From an uncultured Clostridium sp. (GTDB taxonomy: Bacteria > Bacillota > Clostridia > Lachnospirales > Lachnospiraceae), in assembly GCA_900538475.1 (NCBI GenBank), contig UPYT01000002.1, forward strand, positions 1-64,000: a stretch of 64,000 nucleotides of DNA, in the 5' to 3' direction. Shown piece after piece: positions 7,595 to 15,297 of this stretch. Every line of letters starts with the position of its first letter. The stretch's first letter is position 1. Below the pieces are notes generated by a model. It did no database searches. It saw only the letters and a list, made by a program, of their open reading frames with translations, and had not been told where the DNA came from. The position numbers and the translations under genes were made by a program.

Positions 7595-7767
7595 TTGCTA
7601 ACATTTGCTAACGAGATTTGGCCTTTTGCTAAGAAAGGCGGTAAGTCAGAGGTTCGATTTTTACCAAAGGAACTTGCAAACATTTGTTAGCAGAAATTAG
7701 AGGAAGTTGCAAACAAAATCGCGAATTTGCTAACATCGCTCAAAAATGCTTTCAGAACCTTGCTAAA
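7595..7767 (+). repeat. Iteron-like TTGCWAAC octamers beside the attachment core
   Basis: TTGCTAAC or close variants (TTGCAAAC, TTGCTAAG, TTGCTAAA, TTGTTAGC) begin at 7595, 7605, 7626, 7674, 7684, 7707, 7727 and 7760. Two of these also survive next to core 2. The position suggests arm-type binding sites for integrase or excisionase on the left arm of the next element. Confidence 0.5.
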
Positions 7768-7793
7768 CAACATATTGGCTTTCCTACTCTGAT

Positions 7794-7928
7794 ATGATGG
7801 CTGCTTTACTGCTTGTTTTTGTTTTAATAATATCTTTTACAATGCTTCAAGCAAAAAAGCAGTATGAGGATCGAACAAAAAAACTTGAGGTTGCAGGAAA
7901 TGCTGGCAGAACGGAAGGATGTAGATAA
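7794..7928 (+). CDS. Possible 44-residue single-span membrane peptide
   Basis: An open frame starting MMAALLLVFVLIISFTML, a convincing transmembrane helix, followed by a charged tail (QAKKQYEDRTKKLEVAG). It lies 200 bp before an XRE regulator. No good ribosome site precedes it, so it may be a relic of a longer gene. Toxic hydrophobic peptides of this size do occur in such islands. Confidence 0.3.
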   Translation: MMAALLLVFVLIISFTMLQAKKQYEDRTKKLEVAGNAGRTEGCR

Positions 7929-8131
7929 GTTTATTTTTGCAGTAGATACATTATTTGAGCAATTCTCAGAAACAGAAGAACAGTGAAATTAGTGAAACAT
8001 GGAGATCGAGATCCATATTTTATGAGTTATATTTGATCTCGTTTGTTAAAATAAAAATGTTGGAAAATCGAACAGAAGTGTTGACTTTTCTATCAAACAA
8101 AGCTATTCTAATACGGAAGGAGGTAAAAACA

Positions 8132-8443
8132 ATGAAAAACATATCTGAAAAATTGAAGGATGCAAGACAGCGTTTAGGCTTTTCTCAGGAATATGTGGCA
8201 AATTGTCTGGGAATTGGTCGCTCAGCTATTACTCAAATTGAGCTTGGAAACCGAAAAATTACATCGGATGAAATTCAAAAATTCTGCCAGCTTTATCATG
8301 TTTCAGCGGATTACCTTCTCAATCAGGAATCTCTCGAATCCAAACAGGTTGTATTTGCCCGTGGATTTGAAGAGTTAAATGAGAATGATCAGCAGGAAAT
8401 CCTGAATTTGATTGCCTTCAAGAAGTCTATGGCAGGTCTTTAA
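8132..8443 (+). CDS. XRE-family regulator of the ImmA/Fic locus
   Basis: A 103-residue regulator: Cro/C1 HTH at residues about 5-62 (EKLKDARQRLGFSQEYVANC, then IGRSAITQIELGNRKI, then YHVSADYLL), then a short acidic helix. The ATG at 8132 follows GGAAGGAGGT at 8115-8124. It is 11 bp upstream of an ImmA/IrrE-type gene, the usual XRE-ImmA pairing in which the peptidase cleaves the repressor, so the two probably form one regulatory switch. Confidence 0.85.
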   Translation: MKNISEKLKDARQRLGFSQEYVANCLGIGRSAITQIELGNRKITSDEIQKFCQLYHVSADYLLNQESLESKQVVFARGFEELNENDQQEILNLIAFKKSMAGL

Positions 8444-8454
8444 GGGGGAGTTTA

Positions 8455-9821
8455 ATGCTGGATAAAGAAATACTGAATCAATACCGAAATGATGCCCAGG
8501 GACTGGCAAGGTACTTTTCAGAAAAGTACTTTAAAGAGCATGAAAAGGTGTTTCCGATTAATCCTTTTCAGGTTTTAACAGACCTGGGTATTCATTTTGT
8601 ATTTAGAAATTTTGATAAAATGGAAGGTCTGTTTATGCCATCCACAGCGGATATGCCGATAAACTTGGTGGCAATTAATGCAAAAAGACGATTACCCGAC
8701 AGAGATTTTCAGCAGCGCATGAGTTGTGCCATTTTCTTAAAGATGCAGATACACAGTCAACATTTATGTGTGCTATTTCATCAAATGAATACAAAGAGAA
8801 ATATGCGGAGTCTTTTGCTGCGTCTTTTCTTATGCCAGAGGATGAATTACGCGTTCAGATAGATAGCCTCCATCCTGGTGATGGTGAATTGACCTTTGAT
8901 GATGTTCTCAAGATAGCTGATTATTTTGGTACAAGTTTTAGAGCCTGTTATTATCGAATCCGAAATTTATTTCCATATTTGATAGCTTATTATTCAAGCA
9001 AGGAATTGGGTAAATATAAGCCAGAAAAACGGCGGAGGGAACTGGGCTTTTCATACACAAAACTATATGAAGGTGTGTTTGATGCCTGGGAAGACATTTC
9101 ACCAACGAATAGTCTTGAGTTTGCAAGGCGACGGTTTAAGAGTAAGTATGTTTATAATGATGCCCGTCTTGAAGGCGTCAAAACTACTTATGATGCAGCA
9201 TCTGAGATAATTGAGGATCTGCAAGAGAACCGCCAGATAAGTGAGTACTGCACAGAGTCTTATGATGGCTTTTGCAATGTGGCAGGACATTCTGTGATGT
9301 ACGATTTTATCTTTGAAACGGCATGTGACGGAAAAATTGATATTTATCAGTTGTCAACCTTGAATAAGAAATTATTTTCCTGTTGTCCAAATCCGGAATA
9401 TGGAGGATCAACAAGAAAAGATAATGTCCTTGTTTTAGGTGCGAAATTTGAGACGGTGGATTGGCGGGATGTTATGCCGGAACTGATAAAGCTCAATGAT
9501 AAGGTGTTGTTGCTTGAAAGTAAATCGAATGAGCTGAGCAGAAGCCAAATCATTGAATTAATTGCAGATATTCACCATAGGATCACGGTTATTCATCCGT
9601 TTCCAGATGGAAATGGGCGAACAAGCAGAGGGTTTATGATTAAAATGCTGATCCGCTATGGTACGCCACCGTTTTATATTGATGTTGAGAGAAAAGAAGA
9701 ATATTATAATGCATTAGAAATTGCCGACAAAGAGAATGATTTCAATGCGTTGTATGAATATATTTTCAAAGCATTGATTAGAGCCCATGTTGAACTGGCG
9801 ACCCGTCCGAAAACTATATAA
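8455..9821 (+). pseudogene. ImmA/IrrE peptidase fused to Fic domain, broken by a -1 frameshift
   Basis: The first frame (8455 to about 8686) encodes an ImmA/IrrE N-terminus. The second frame continues with TRQRFSAAHELCHFLKD, whose HELCH is the zinc-peptidase HExxH, then FAASFLMPEDEL, and a C-terminal Fic domain with IHPFPDGNGRTSR (HPFxxGNGRxxR). The frames join if one A is restored to the A5 run at 8682-8686, giving NAKKTITRQRF. As read, the product stops soon after the shift with the zinc site out of frame. Fic domains usually AMPylate proteins. GGGGGAG precedes the ATG. It may be a pseudogene, a phase-variable homopolymer or a sequencing error. Confidence 0.85.
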
Positions 9822-9856
9822 GGTATCCAGTGTAAAAGCAAGAAAAAATACTGCAT

Positions 9857-9890
9857 TTGCGGTCAATTTGTTATCGACAGTTGACCGCAA
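9857..9890. terminator. Inverted repeat after the Fic reading frame
   Basis: TGCGGTCAA and TTGACCGCA form a perfect 9-bp inverted repeat with a 14-bp loop. There is no T-run, so termination is uncertain; an operator is also possible. The rest of 9822-10162 shows no gene that I can support. Confidence 0.45.
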
Positions 9891-10162
9891 GCACGGTCTA
9901 ATAAATGTAGATCTAATAAGAAAACCAAATAATCATTACTGTAAAATGTCAGGTAATGGTAGTCATCATTTATAATTGGAAGGAACAGGTTGGCTTTACC
10001 CTAATGGTGGAAAATCCACCATTTTTCCACCCAAACTGTAATTCCTCAGATGAAAACAGGTTTTCTTATCTTTTCTGAAATTGACAGAAAAAGCAGTAAA
10101 ATCAAGGCTTTGAATGACTTTGATTGACATAGGATATAAGTAGTTTTCTGTACCAGGACGAT

Positions 10163-10207
10163 CTCCTAAGCGAAAGGCCGTGGGTTCGAATCCCGCCAGG
10201 AACGCCA
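10163..10207 (+). other. Attachment core 2
   Basis: Second copy of the tRNA-Arg(CCT) 3' half, from CTCCTAAG to CGCCA, with one base different from core 1. The preceding sequence does not form a tRNA 5' half. It closes the 2.7-kb XRE/ImmA-Fic segment. Confidence 0.8.
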
Positions 10208-10304
10208 GCAAACACGCCGAAAACCTTTGATTTATCAGGGTTTTCGGCTTTTCTTATTTCTGCGGCTTTTGTGGCTTTTTTGCAAAAAACCTTGGTTTGC
10301 TAAC
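10163..10304 (+). repeat. 142-bp direct repeat, copy 2
   Basis: Near-identical to 7461-7602, including the terminator hairpin. After TTTGCTAAC it continues with ATCGCTCAAAAATGCTTTC, which in copy 1 occurs about 130 bp later (7733), so an internal block was lost here between two TTGCTAAC octamers. Confidence 0.85.
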
Positions 10305-10383
10305 ATCGCTCAAAAATGCTTTCAGAACCTTGCTAACAAAAAAAGTATTTGGTCACTGTGCAAAGTGGTTCAAACGAAGAAAA

Positions 10384-10402
10384 CCTCTCACAAAGTGAGA
10401 GG
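10384..10402 (-). terminator. Terminator of the minus-strand integrase relic
   Basis: CCTCTCAC (10384-10391), loop AAA, GTGAGAGG (10395-10402). Read on the minus strand it is followed by TTTTCTTCG, so it terminates leftward transcription from the relic that ends at 10424. Confidence 0.65.
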
Positions 10403-10423
10403 CGTTCTTCTGAGGGAGGGACT

Positions 10424-10530
10424 TTATAAAGCTTTTGCCAGCTGCTTGAGCAGTGCGGCAGTTTCGGGATTTTTAAGCAGTTCCAGTATCTTTGCTGCAT
10501 CACTTTCTTTTTTTCTCTCTACCAGCATAT
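10424..10530 (-). pseudogene. Integrase C-terminal relic
   Basis: On the minus strand this encodes KKESDAAKILELLKNPETAA then LLKQLAKAL and a stop. This matches the C-terminal tail of the integrase at 5303-6676 (LLKLLQNPEMAALLKSLAKTL). The catalytic domain is gone. It points opposite to the intact integrase, showing that another integrase copy once lay here in reverse orientation. Confidence 0.7.
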
Positions 10531-10680
10531 ATTGAGCTGATGATAGGACAGTCCTCTACCGAAGCCGAGAGAAAACGGGCTGCAAGGCTGGAAAACAAGG
10601 CACTTTTACCGCCCCGGACAAAAGGTGGACATTTGTCCGACATTCGTCCACCAGAGATAGAGATAGAGTTAGGCTTGATG
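10531..10680 (+). pseudogene. Possible replication-protein fragment
   Basis: The frame reads IELMIGQSSTEAERKRAARL, then ENKALLPPRTKGGHLSDIRP, then PEIEIELGLMPG. It resembles the central part of phage or element replisome-organiser proteins, in which a TKGGH.SD..P.EIEIE stretch is common. Both ends are missing. The assignment is from memory of similar sequences and is tentative. Confidence 0.35.
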
Positions 10681-10820
10681 CCTGGGGCAATCTTCGGATT
10701 GCCTTTACATAGCATCTGCTTTCAAGAAATAAAATATTTTGTGTTTTTGAAAGCGACCTCTTGAATATTCTGTGTGGTAGGTGTGCATACTATTATTTCA
10801 GTCATAGTGACTGGAAAATT

Positions 10821-10895
10821 TATCTGCCTCATCCCATTGAAATCTCCGTCATTTTAGAGTAAAATGAGGTAGATAGTTCTGAAATGAGGTAGATA
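10821..10895 (+). promoter_or_regulatory. fic leader: repeated ATGAGGTAGATA elements that include the ribosome site
   Basis: ATGAGGTAGATA occurs at 10864-10875 and 10884-10895 (20-bp step). Its complement TATCTGCCTCAT is at 10821-10832 with one G-U-compatible change. The second copy contains GAGGT, the ribosome site of the fic gene. In RNA the upstream arm can pair with either copy, hiding or freeing the site; in DNA the set could be an operator. Confidence 0.55.
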
Positions 10896-10897
10896 AC

Positions 10898-11938
10898 ATG
10901 AGAGTTTTTGATTATATAAAAGAGCCAGAAAAGTTGCTTACTCCTGAAATTGTGCAGATGATCGGAAAAATTCATGAGCACAAAGGTAAGCAAGAGCTTT
11001 TTTTGGAAGCTAATATTGATGAATTGAAAACCCTTCTTGAAGTCGCTTTGATTCAAAGTACAGGTGCTTCTAACCGTATTGAGGGTATTTATACAACAGA
11101 TAAGAGATTGGAAGAATTGGTCAGCCAAAAGGCAGAACCAAGAAACCGATCTGAGCAGGAAATCTCAGGTTACCGAGAGGTGCTTTCTACAATCCACGAA
11201 AGCTATGAGTATATTGTGCCCAGACCTAATATTATTTTGCAGCTTCATCGTGATTTGTATTCCTACGCCGGTTCTGGTGGAGAATATAAAAATGCTGATA
11301 ATGTAATTGCAGAAACAGATGCAGAAGGTCACCAGAAAGCAAGATTTATTCCGGTTCCTGCCTTTCAGACTGGGGAAGCTATAGATGAATTGTGCAGACA
11401 GTTTTTAGAAGCATGGAATACTGATAAAATTGATAGATTACTTTTGATACCTATGTTTATTCTGGATTTCCTCTGTATCCACCCTTTCAATGACGGAAAT
11501 GGACGCATGAGCCGTTTACTGTCGCTTCTTTTGTACTATAAGGCAGGATATATTGTAGGAAAATATGTCAGCATGGAAATGTTGATTGAAAAAACAAAGG
11601 AAACTTACTATGAAGCATTGCAGGAAAGTTCGACAGGATGGCATGAAAATGAGAACAGCTATGAGTCTTTTGTTAAGTATTATCTGGGTATCTTGTTGAA
11701 AGCATATAGTGAATTTGAAAGCCGTGTAGAACATTTAAAGAACCGCACTCTTTCTAAGCCCGAAAGAATTAAAGCGATGATTGATCAGAAAGTTGGTAAA
11801 ATCACAAAGAAAGAAATTATGGATGCTCACCCTGATATAAGCAAAACCACGGTGGAACGCACTCTGGCAGATTTAGTTAAGAGTGAGTACATTGCGAAGG
11901 TCGGTTCAGGTCCGGCTACAGGATATGTAAAAATCTAA
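10898..11938 (+). CDS. Fic-family AMP-transferase with N-terminal inhibitory motif
   Basis: A 346-residue stand-alone Fic protein. Residues about 50-62 carry SNRIEG, matching the (S/T)xxxE(G/N) inhibitory helix of class II Fic proteins. The catalytic loop CIHPFNDGNGRMSR (about 190-203) has the full HPFxxGNGRxxR signature. A C-terminal winged-helix-like region (about 280-345, EIMDAHPDISKTTVERTLAD) suggests DNA binding. Family members transfer AMP from ATP to target hydroxyls. It is monocistronic, flanked on both sides by the same 12-mer, and lies between attachment cores 2 and 3. The combination suggests a self-regulated Fic of the mobile segment; its target is unknown. Confidence 0.88.
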   Translation: MRVFDYIKEPEKLLTPEIVQMIGKIHEHKGKQELFLEANIDELKTLLEVALIQSTGASNRIEGIYTTDKRLEELVSQKAEPRNRSEQEISGYREVLSTIHESYEYIVPRPNIILQLHRDLYSYAGSGGEYKNADNVIAETDAEGHQKARFIPVPAFQTGEAIDELCRQFLEAWNTDKIDRLLLIPMFILDFLCIHPFNDGNGRMSRLLSLLLYYKAGYIVGKYVSMEMLIEKTKETYYEALQESSTGWHENENSYESFVKYYLGILLKAYSEFESRVEHLKNRTLSKPERIKAMIDQKVGKITKKEIMDAHPDISKTTVERTLADLVKSEYIAKVGSGPATGYVKI

Positions 11939-11951
11939 GTCATAAATCATT

Positions 11952-11992
11952 TATCTACCTCATTTCATATACAGATGAGGTAGATATTTTTA
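11952..11992 (+). terminator. fic terminator built from the same 12-mer as the leader
   Basis: TATCTACCTCAT (11952-11963) pairs perfectly with ATGAGGTAGATA (11975-11986), followed by TTTTTA. The stem sequence is identical to the leader repeats at 10864 and 10884. Confidence 0.8.
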
Positions 11993-12116
11993 CGATGACG
12001 GAGATTATAAAACAGAAAATTGTGTCAGGTTGCAAAAATCCTTTCTGAACTTTTTACATAGCAGTCATGCACTACGGTGTGTGGCTGCTTATTTTTTGCG
12101 AAAGGAGCAGATGCAA

Positions 12117-12429
12117 ATGAAATTAGTTTTGGCTGAAAAGCCCTCGGTTGCACAGAGCATTGCCAAAGTGTTAGGTGTTGCCAAGCGTGAGGATGGCTAC
12201 TTAGAGGGAAACGGATATGTGGTCAGCTGGTGTGTGGGGTATTTGGTGGAGCTGGCTTTCCACGCATTCCCCGTGGAGGATGTGGATAACGTACCCGTTC
12301 ATGCAGAGCAGGTTGTGAATAACAAAAAGGTCACAGATCACCATGCCATCATTCCGACCAGAGAATTGCAGAAATGCAATCTGAGTGAACTTCCCAAGGG
12401 TGAACTTGCAATTTTGCAACTAATTTCCC
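12117..12429 (+). pseudogene. topB: Truncated topoisomerase III (TopB) gene
   Basis: Begins as a normal TopB (MKLVLAEKPSVAQSIAKVLG, the TOPRIM start, then YVVSWCVGYLVELA). It then jumps to VNNKKVTDHHAIIPTRELQ, a motif normally hundreds of residues later, so an internal deletion removed the catalytic core. It then fuses to integrase sequence at 12430. AAGGAG precedes the ATG at 12117. TopB of this kind is typical of Tn1549-like conjugative elements; the fragment records a former element at this site. Confidence 0.85.
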
Positions 12430-12658
12430 ATCACTTACAAGCTGAAGCTGAACGGCGGCGATATGAAATCCGTTCAAGGAGATTCCGGTCACGCACAGGT
12501 CAAGATGGTTGCGGATGTTTATTCCCATATCATCGACGATGACTGCCGACTGAACGCTGAAAGATTGGAAGCTGCGTTCTACTCAGGCAGACAGCAACGC
12601 CGGAGCCAGTTCGGCCTGTCGCAACGGAAAACTCCGCTGAGGATAGAGAGATCATGCT
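12430..12658 (+). pseudogene. Integrase C-terminal relic fused to topB fragment
   Basis: Starts abruptly at ITYKLKLNGGDMKSVQGDSG, continuing through HAQVKMVADVYSHIIDDD to AAFYSGRQ, nearly identical to residues of the intact integrase (5303-6676). After SGRQ a missing G near 12591 shifts frame; the expected tail continues in another frame to a TAA at 12660. The N-terminal half including the first catalytic Arg is lost. The deletion joined topB to int in different frames. Confidence 0.9.
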
Positions 12659-12662
12659 GAAA

Positions 12663-13061
12663 TAAAAAAAGACCTGCTTCGGCGGGTCTAAATTACATAG
12701 AATCATTGAGTCTGAAAAAACCTTTGAAATTCTTGATAATTCTGGTTGAAAAATTCATTTTGAAATGATATATTAAACAGACTTAAATAGGTGTCCGAAA
12801 CACCAGCGCCCCTGCACGGGAATGAATAGGATTTCCTATCATTTCGTATAATGAGAAGTTACATAGTGACATTTACTTGCACTTGCAACGTCCGCTAAAA
12901 ATCGAAAGCCTTGCTAATTTCGAGCCAATCGGACGGTGTAAAATCCCTATGAAAATGCTTATGAAGCGTAATACCAGATAGGATTTGAAACAGTGAAAAA
13001 CCTTGTATTTCCAAGGATTTTCTTGCACTGTGTTGCACTTGGTTTCATCGTATCGGGTCTA
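12663..13061. repeat. Second copy of the element right arm
   Basis: Homologous to 7064-7460 with scattered differences and in the same order relative to an integrase 3' end and an attachment core. No gene is seen. Confidence 0.75.
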
Positions 13062-13103
13062 CTCCTAAGCGCTAGTTGTGGGTTCGATTCCCGCAGGAAA
13101 CGT
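13062..13103 (+). other. Attachment core 3, degenerate
   Basis: CTCCTAAGCG followed by a diverged variable region, GGGTTCGATTCCCGC and an altered end (GGAAACGTA). The T arm is recognisable but the acceptor strand no longer matches a functional tRNA. It marks the far end of the stacked elements. Confidence 0.6.
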
Positions 13104-13109
13104 ACTAAG

Positions 13110-13149
13110 CGGATTGATTAGAAAATATTCTAAATCAATCCGTTTTTTT
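13110..13149 (+). terminator. Terminator after core 3
   Basis: CGGATTGATT (13110-13119) pairs with AATCAATCCG (13133-13142), followed by seven T. Confidence 0.8.
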
Positions 13150-13383
13150 CATTTTCGTTACGATTTTGGGCTGGTAAGCAGCCAGCCGTTTGACGACTAC
13201 CCTATAGAGTATACTCCCAGGGGGGAGGACAAATATGGGGAATGCTTATGTACTAACTTTGATTTTGTCAAGGATGTTGTCCCTCCAATCAACAAACTTC
13301 AAAAAATGTTTCCTGTTTGATATACTTTAGCCAAGTTAAATAGCTTGATTAAAGGATGTCACAAGTAGGAGGGAAAATTATGT

Positions 13384-13440
13384 TTGAAGAAAAATTATTT
13401 TAAGGTTGCTACTGTAGGAACCACGATGCGAGTCATGGCT
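13384..13440 (+). pseudogene. Excisionase domain relic
   Basis: The frame encodes LKKNYFKVATVGTTMRVMA, matching copy 1 of the triple-HTH protein (IKKNYFKTILVGNTMRVMI). Nothing recognisable remains on either side. It shows that element debris continues beyond attachment core 3. The rest of 13150-13585 shows no gene that I can support. Confidence 0.6.
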
Positions 13441-13585
13441 TTTATTCTCTTACTTTCTCTTATGGAAGCTATCAATCCCTTAAATATTGCATCAAATTAA
13501 GGGAAAGACTATAAGTGTGAGGGATGTTTCGGAGGAAAGGCTTAAAAAGCATATAGAAAACCAAGAATAGAAAGGGATAGAAGTA

Positions 13586-14011
13586 ATGGGGAAGGAACCA
13601 ATTTTAACGATTCATGTGAAAATTGACAGAAGCAATTGTCCAGAGATGACGATGCCAGATGGGAAAGTGAAGATTATCCCGTTTACGGGAACGGTTGAGG
13701 GCGAACTGTTTCAGGGTGTTATCATGCCAGGAGCGGCAGATGTACAGGTGACAAATCCAGCAGGTGTGCGACATATGTGTGCCCAGTATATGTTGGAAGG
13801 AAAGGATTATACGGGAGCTGCATGTCATATTTTTGTAGAAAACCACGGGTATTTTGAGCGAGAACATCGTCCAAAACCATTTGAGGCATGGCCAACTTTC
13901 CGAACAGACAGTCCAGTTCTGCGTCCTTATTTGCAGGGAATGCATTTTCGGGCAGAGGGGTACAGTAATGAAAGTGGTGTGGACATTAAAATTTTTGATA
14001 CAGAAAAATAG
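13586..14011 (+). CDS. DUF3237-family protein
   Basis: A 141-residue protein matching DUF3237: FTGTVEGELFQGVIMPGAAD fits the family's G.VEGP.L.G.VLPGG.D core, followed by YMLEGKDYTGAACHIFVEN and a C-terminal HFRAEGY beta segment. The family is a small beta-barrel of unknown activity, often near carbohydrate or aromatic catabolism genes. No signal peptide. The start at 13586 follows a weak GAAAGGGAT site. It is monocistronic, with a terminator at 14033-14080. Confidence 0.7.
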   Translation: MGKEPILTIHVKIDRSNCPEMTMPDGKVKIIPFTGTVEGELFQGVIMPGAADVQVTNPAGVRHMCAQYMLEGKDYTGAACHIFVENHGYFEREHRPKPFEAWPTFRTDSPVLRPYLQGMHFRAEGYSNESGVDIKIFDTEK

Positions 14012-14032
14012 AATATAGGCAATAGACAATAG

Positions 14033-14080
14033 TTCCCTCAGATCGGTATGGAAAAATCCATATCTGTCTGAGGGATTTTT
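14033..14080 (+). terminator. Terminator after DUF3237 gene
   Basis: TCCCTCAGA pairs with TCTGAGGGA around an inner GGTATGG...CCATATC stem, followed by TTTTTTATT. Confidence 0.8.
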
Positions 14081-14189
14081 TATTACTATGAAACAAAAAT
14101 GCTCTGCGAGGATCGCCATGGGTTGGAAGAGAATTGGGCTGATGAGACGACCCGCCGCAGGCGGAGAAGCTCGCGAGCAGGCTTCTTTC

Positions 14190-15125
14190 TTATAGTACGG
14201 AGGTGCAGTAATCTACGAATGCCCGGACTGCTTTTGAAGTATATTTTCGATTGGGAAGCAGCATATAAAATATCCGGGTGGTTAGTTCAGAATCCAGTTT
14301 GTAGTAAAGCAGGTTATCTTCTCCGAATACAACAAGGCGATCGCTGATAAAGGTTGCTCCTAAAGAAACATTGGCCAGATGATAGGCCGTTACCAGCTGG
14401 GATAGTTCCATTCTGACTTTGGGAGTGAAGTTGGCTTCCTGAAAGAGTTGTTCTGTTCGATCGTGAAGATTATTTCCAGGAGCCAGCAGAATAAATTCCA
14501 GATCGCGGAAGGAGTTTAGTGTTACACAGGGACAGTCGGGCTGCAAATGGCGGCGGTTAGCCACATCGTTGGCGCTCAGACTTTTTTCTATCAGAATGTC
14601 TTTTATATTGAGAGATTTGGGAACCGCCAACAGAATGTGATCTTCAAATGCAGGATATCGTTCAAATCCCTGCATAAAATTGGGGTTGCAGTTAAATGTG
14701 ATATCTACTTCACGGCGTGCCAGCATCTGGGACAGAATTGCAGAGCTGGATTCTACCAGATCAATGTTGACACGGGGATATTTTTGAGAAAAGCCGGCAA
14801 GAACCTTTGGCATAATGTAAGCATTAATATAGTGAGAACCACCCATACGGACGGAGCCTGTGTTTATCTCTCGGATATCCTGTATCTGCTGCTGAAGCTC
14901 CTGTTCCAGATTCAGGGTGTTTTCAATAAATTCAATATAGGCTTTTCCGGCAAGGGTCAGTCCCATGGGCCTTACGCTTCGATCAAAAATCGGCATACCC
15001 AGAGAATCTTCTACTTTTCGGATAGCCATGCTTAAGGCGGGTTGGGTCATGAAAAGCTCTTCTGCTGCTTTAGTAAAACTCTTCTCCTGGAAAACTTTGT
15101 AGACATAGGCCATTTCAGACTGCAT
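14190..15125 (-). CDS. LysR-family transcriptional regulator
   Basis: A 311-residue LysR protein. The N-terminal winged HTH is at residues about 3-62 (YKVFQEKSFTKAAEELFMTQ, then PALSMAIRKVEDSLGMPIFD), followed by a linker helix and a type 2 periplasmic-binding-like effector domain. The ATG at 15125 lies just after a G9 tract (15133-15141) that doubles as the ribosome site. It is divergent from the UxaA/SLC13/hydrolase genes and probably activates them in response to their substrate. An unusual point is that slippage in the G9 run could change translation efficiency. Confidence 0.85.
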   Translation of the reverse strand: MQSEMAYVYKVFQEKSFTKAAEELFMTQPALSMAIRKVEDSLGMPIFDRSVRPMGLTLAGKAYIEFIENTLNLEQELQQQIQDIREINTGSVRMGGSHYINAYIMPKVLAGFSQKYPRVNIDLVESSSAILSQMLARREVDITFNCNPNFMQGFERYPAFEDHILLAVPKSLNIKDILIEKSLSANDVANRRHLQPDCPCVTLNSFRDLEFILLAPGNNLHDRTEQLFQEANFTPKVRMELSQLVTAYHLANVSLGATFISDRLVVFGEDNLLYYKLDSELTTRIFYMLLPNRKYTSKAVRAFVDYCTSVL

Positions 15126-15297
15126 ATAGTATCCCCCCCCCTTGAGTTTTGTGAAAAATACACAAATAACAATGGCACAATTATACACTATCAAGTATTT
15201 TTTATCAAGGTATAAAATTCATATATTAGACATAGTGTCCTGTCCATGATAAGCTTGAGCCATTAGAAGGACGAACGGTCCGGATTGGAGGAAAACC
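15126..15297. promoter_or_regulatory. Divergent control region between LysR and uxaA-like genes
   Basis: Contains TATCAAG twice (near 15188 and 15210) and the partial dyad ATAACAATGGCACAATTAT. No single T-N11-A box stands out enough to assign. Confidence 0.35.

Larger units (their letters stand above)
7461..7602 (+). repeat. 142-bp direct repeat, copy 1
   Basis: Covers the attachment core, the tRNA-type terminator and flanking sequence up to TTTGCTAAC. The second copy is at 10163-10304 with one difference seen in the core (GGGAC versus GGAAC). The pair brackets a 2.7-kb segment. Confidence 0.85.

Noticed and set aside
7955..8131. N-terminal extension of the XRE regulator at 8132
   Set aside because: The extension has no ribosome site and no HTH relevance, whereas AGGAGG immediately precedes 8132.
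8682..8687. Programmed -1 frameshift at the A5 run
   Set aside because: The zero-frame codons (GCA AAA AGA) do not make a standard X XXY YYZ slippery heptamer and no stimulatory structure was obvious; homopolymer loss is simpler.
9996..10211. Minus-strand 71-residue open frame overlapping core 2
   Set aside because: It reads through the tRNA-like core in antisense, a common false frame at attachment sites.
13078..13320. 80-residue open frame after core 3
   Set aside because: It begins inside the attachment core and runs through a terminator; no similarity or ribosome site.
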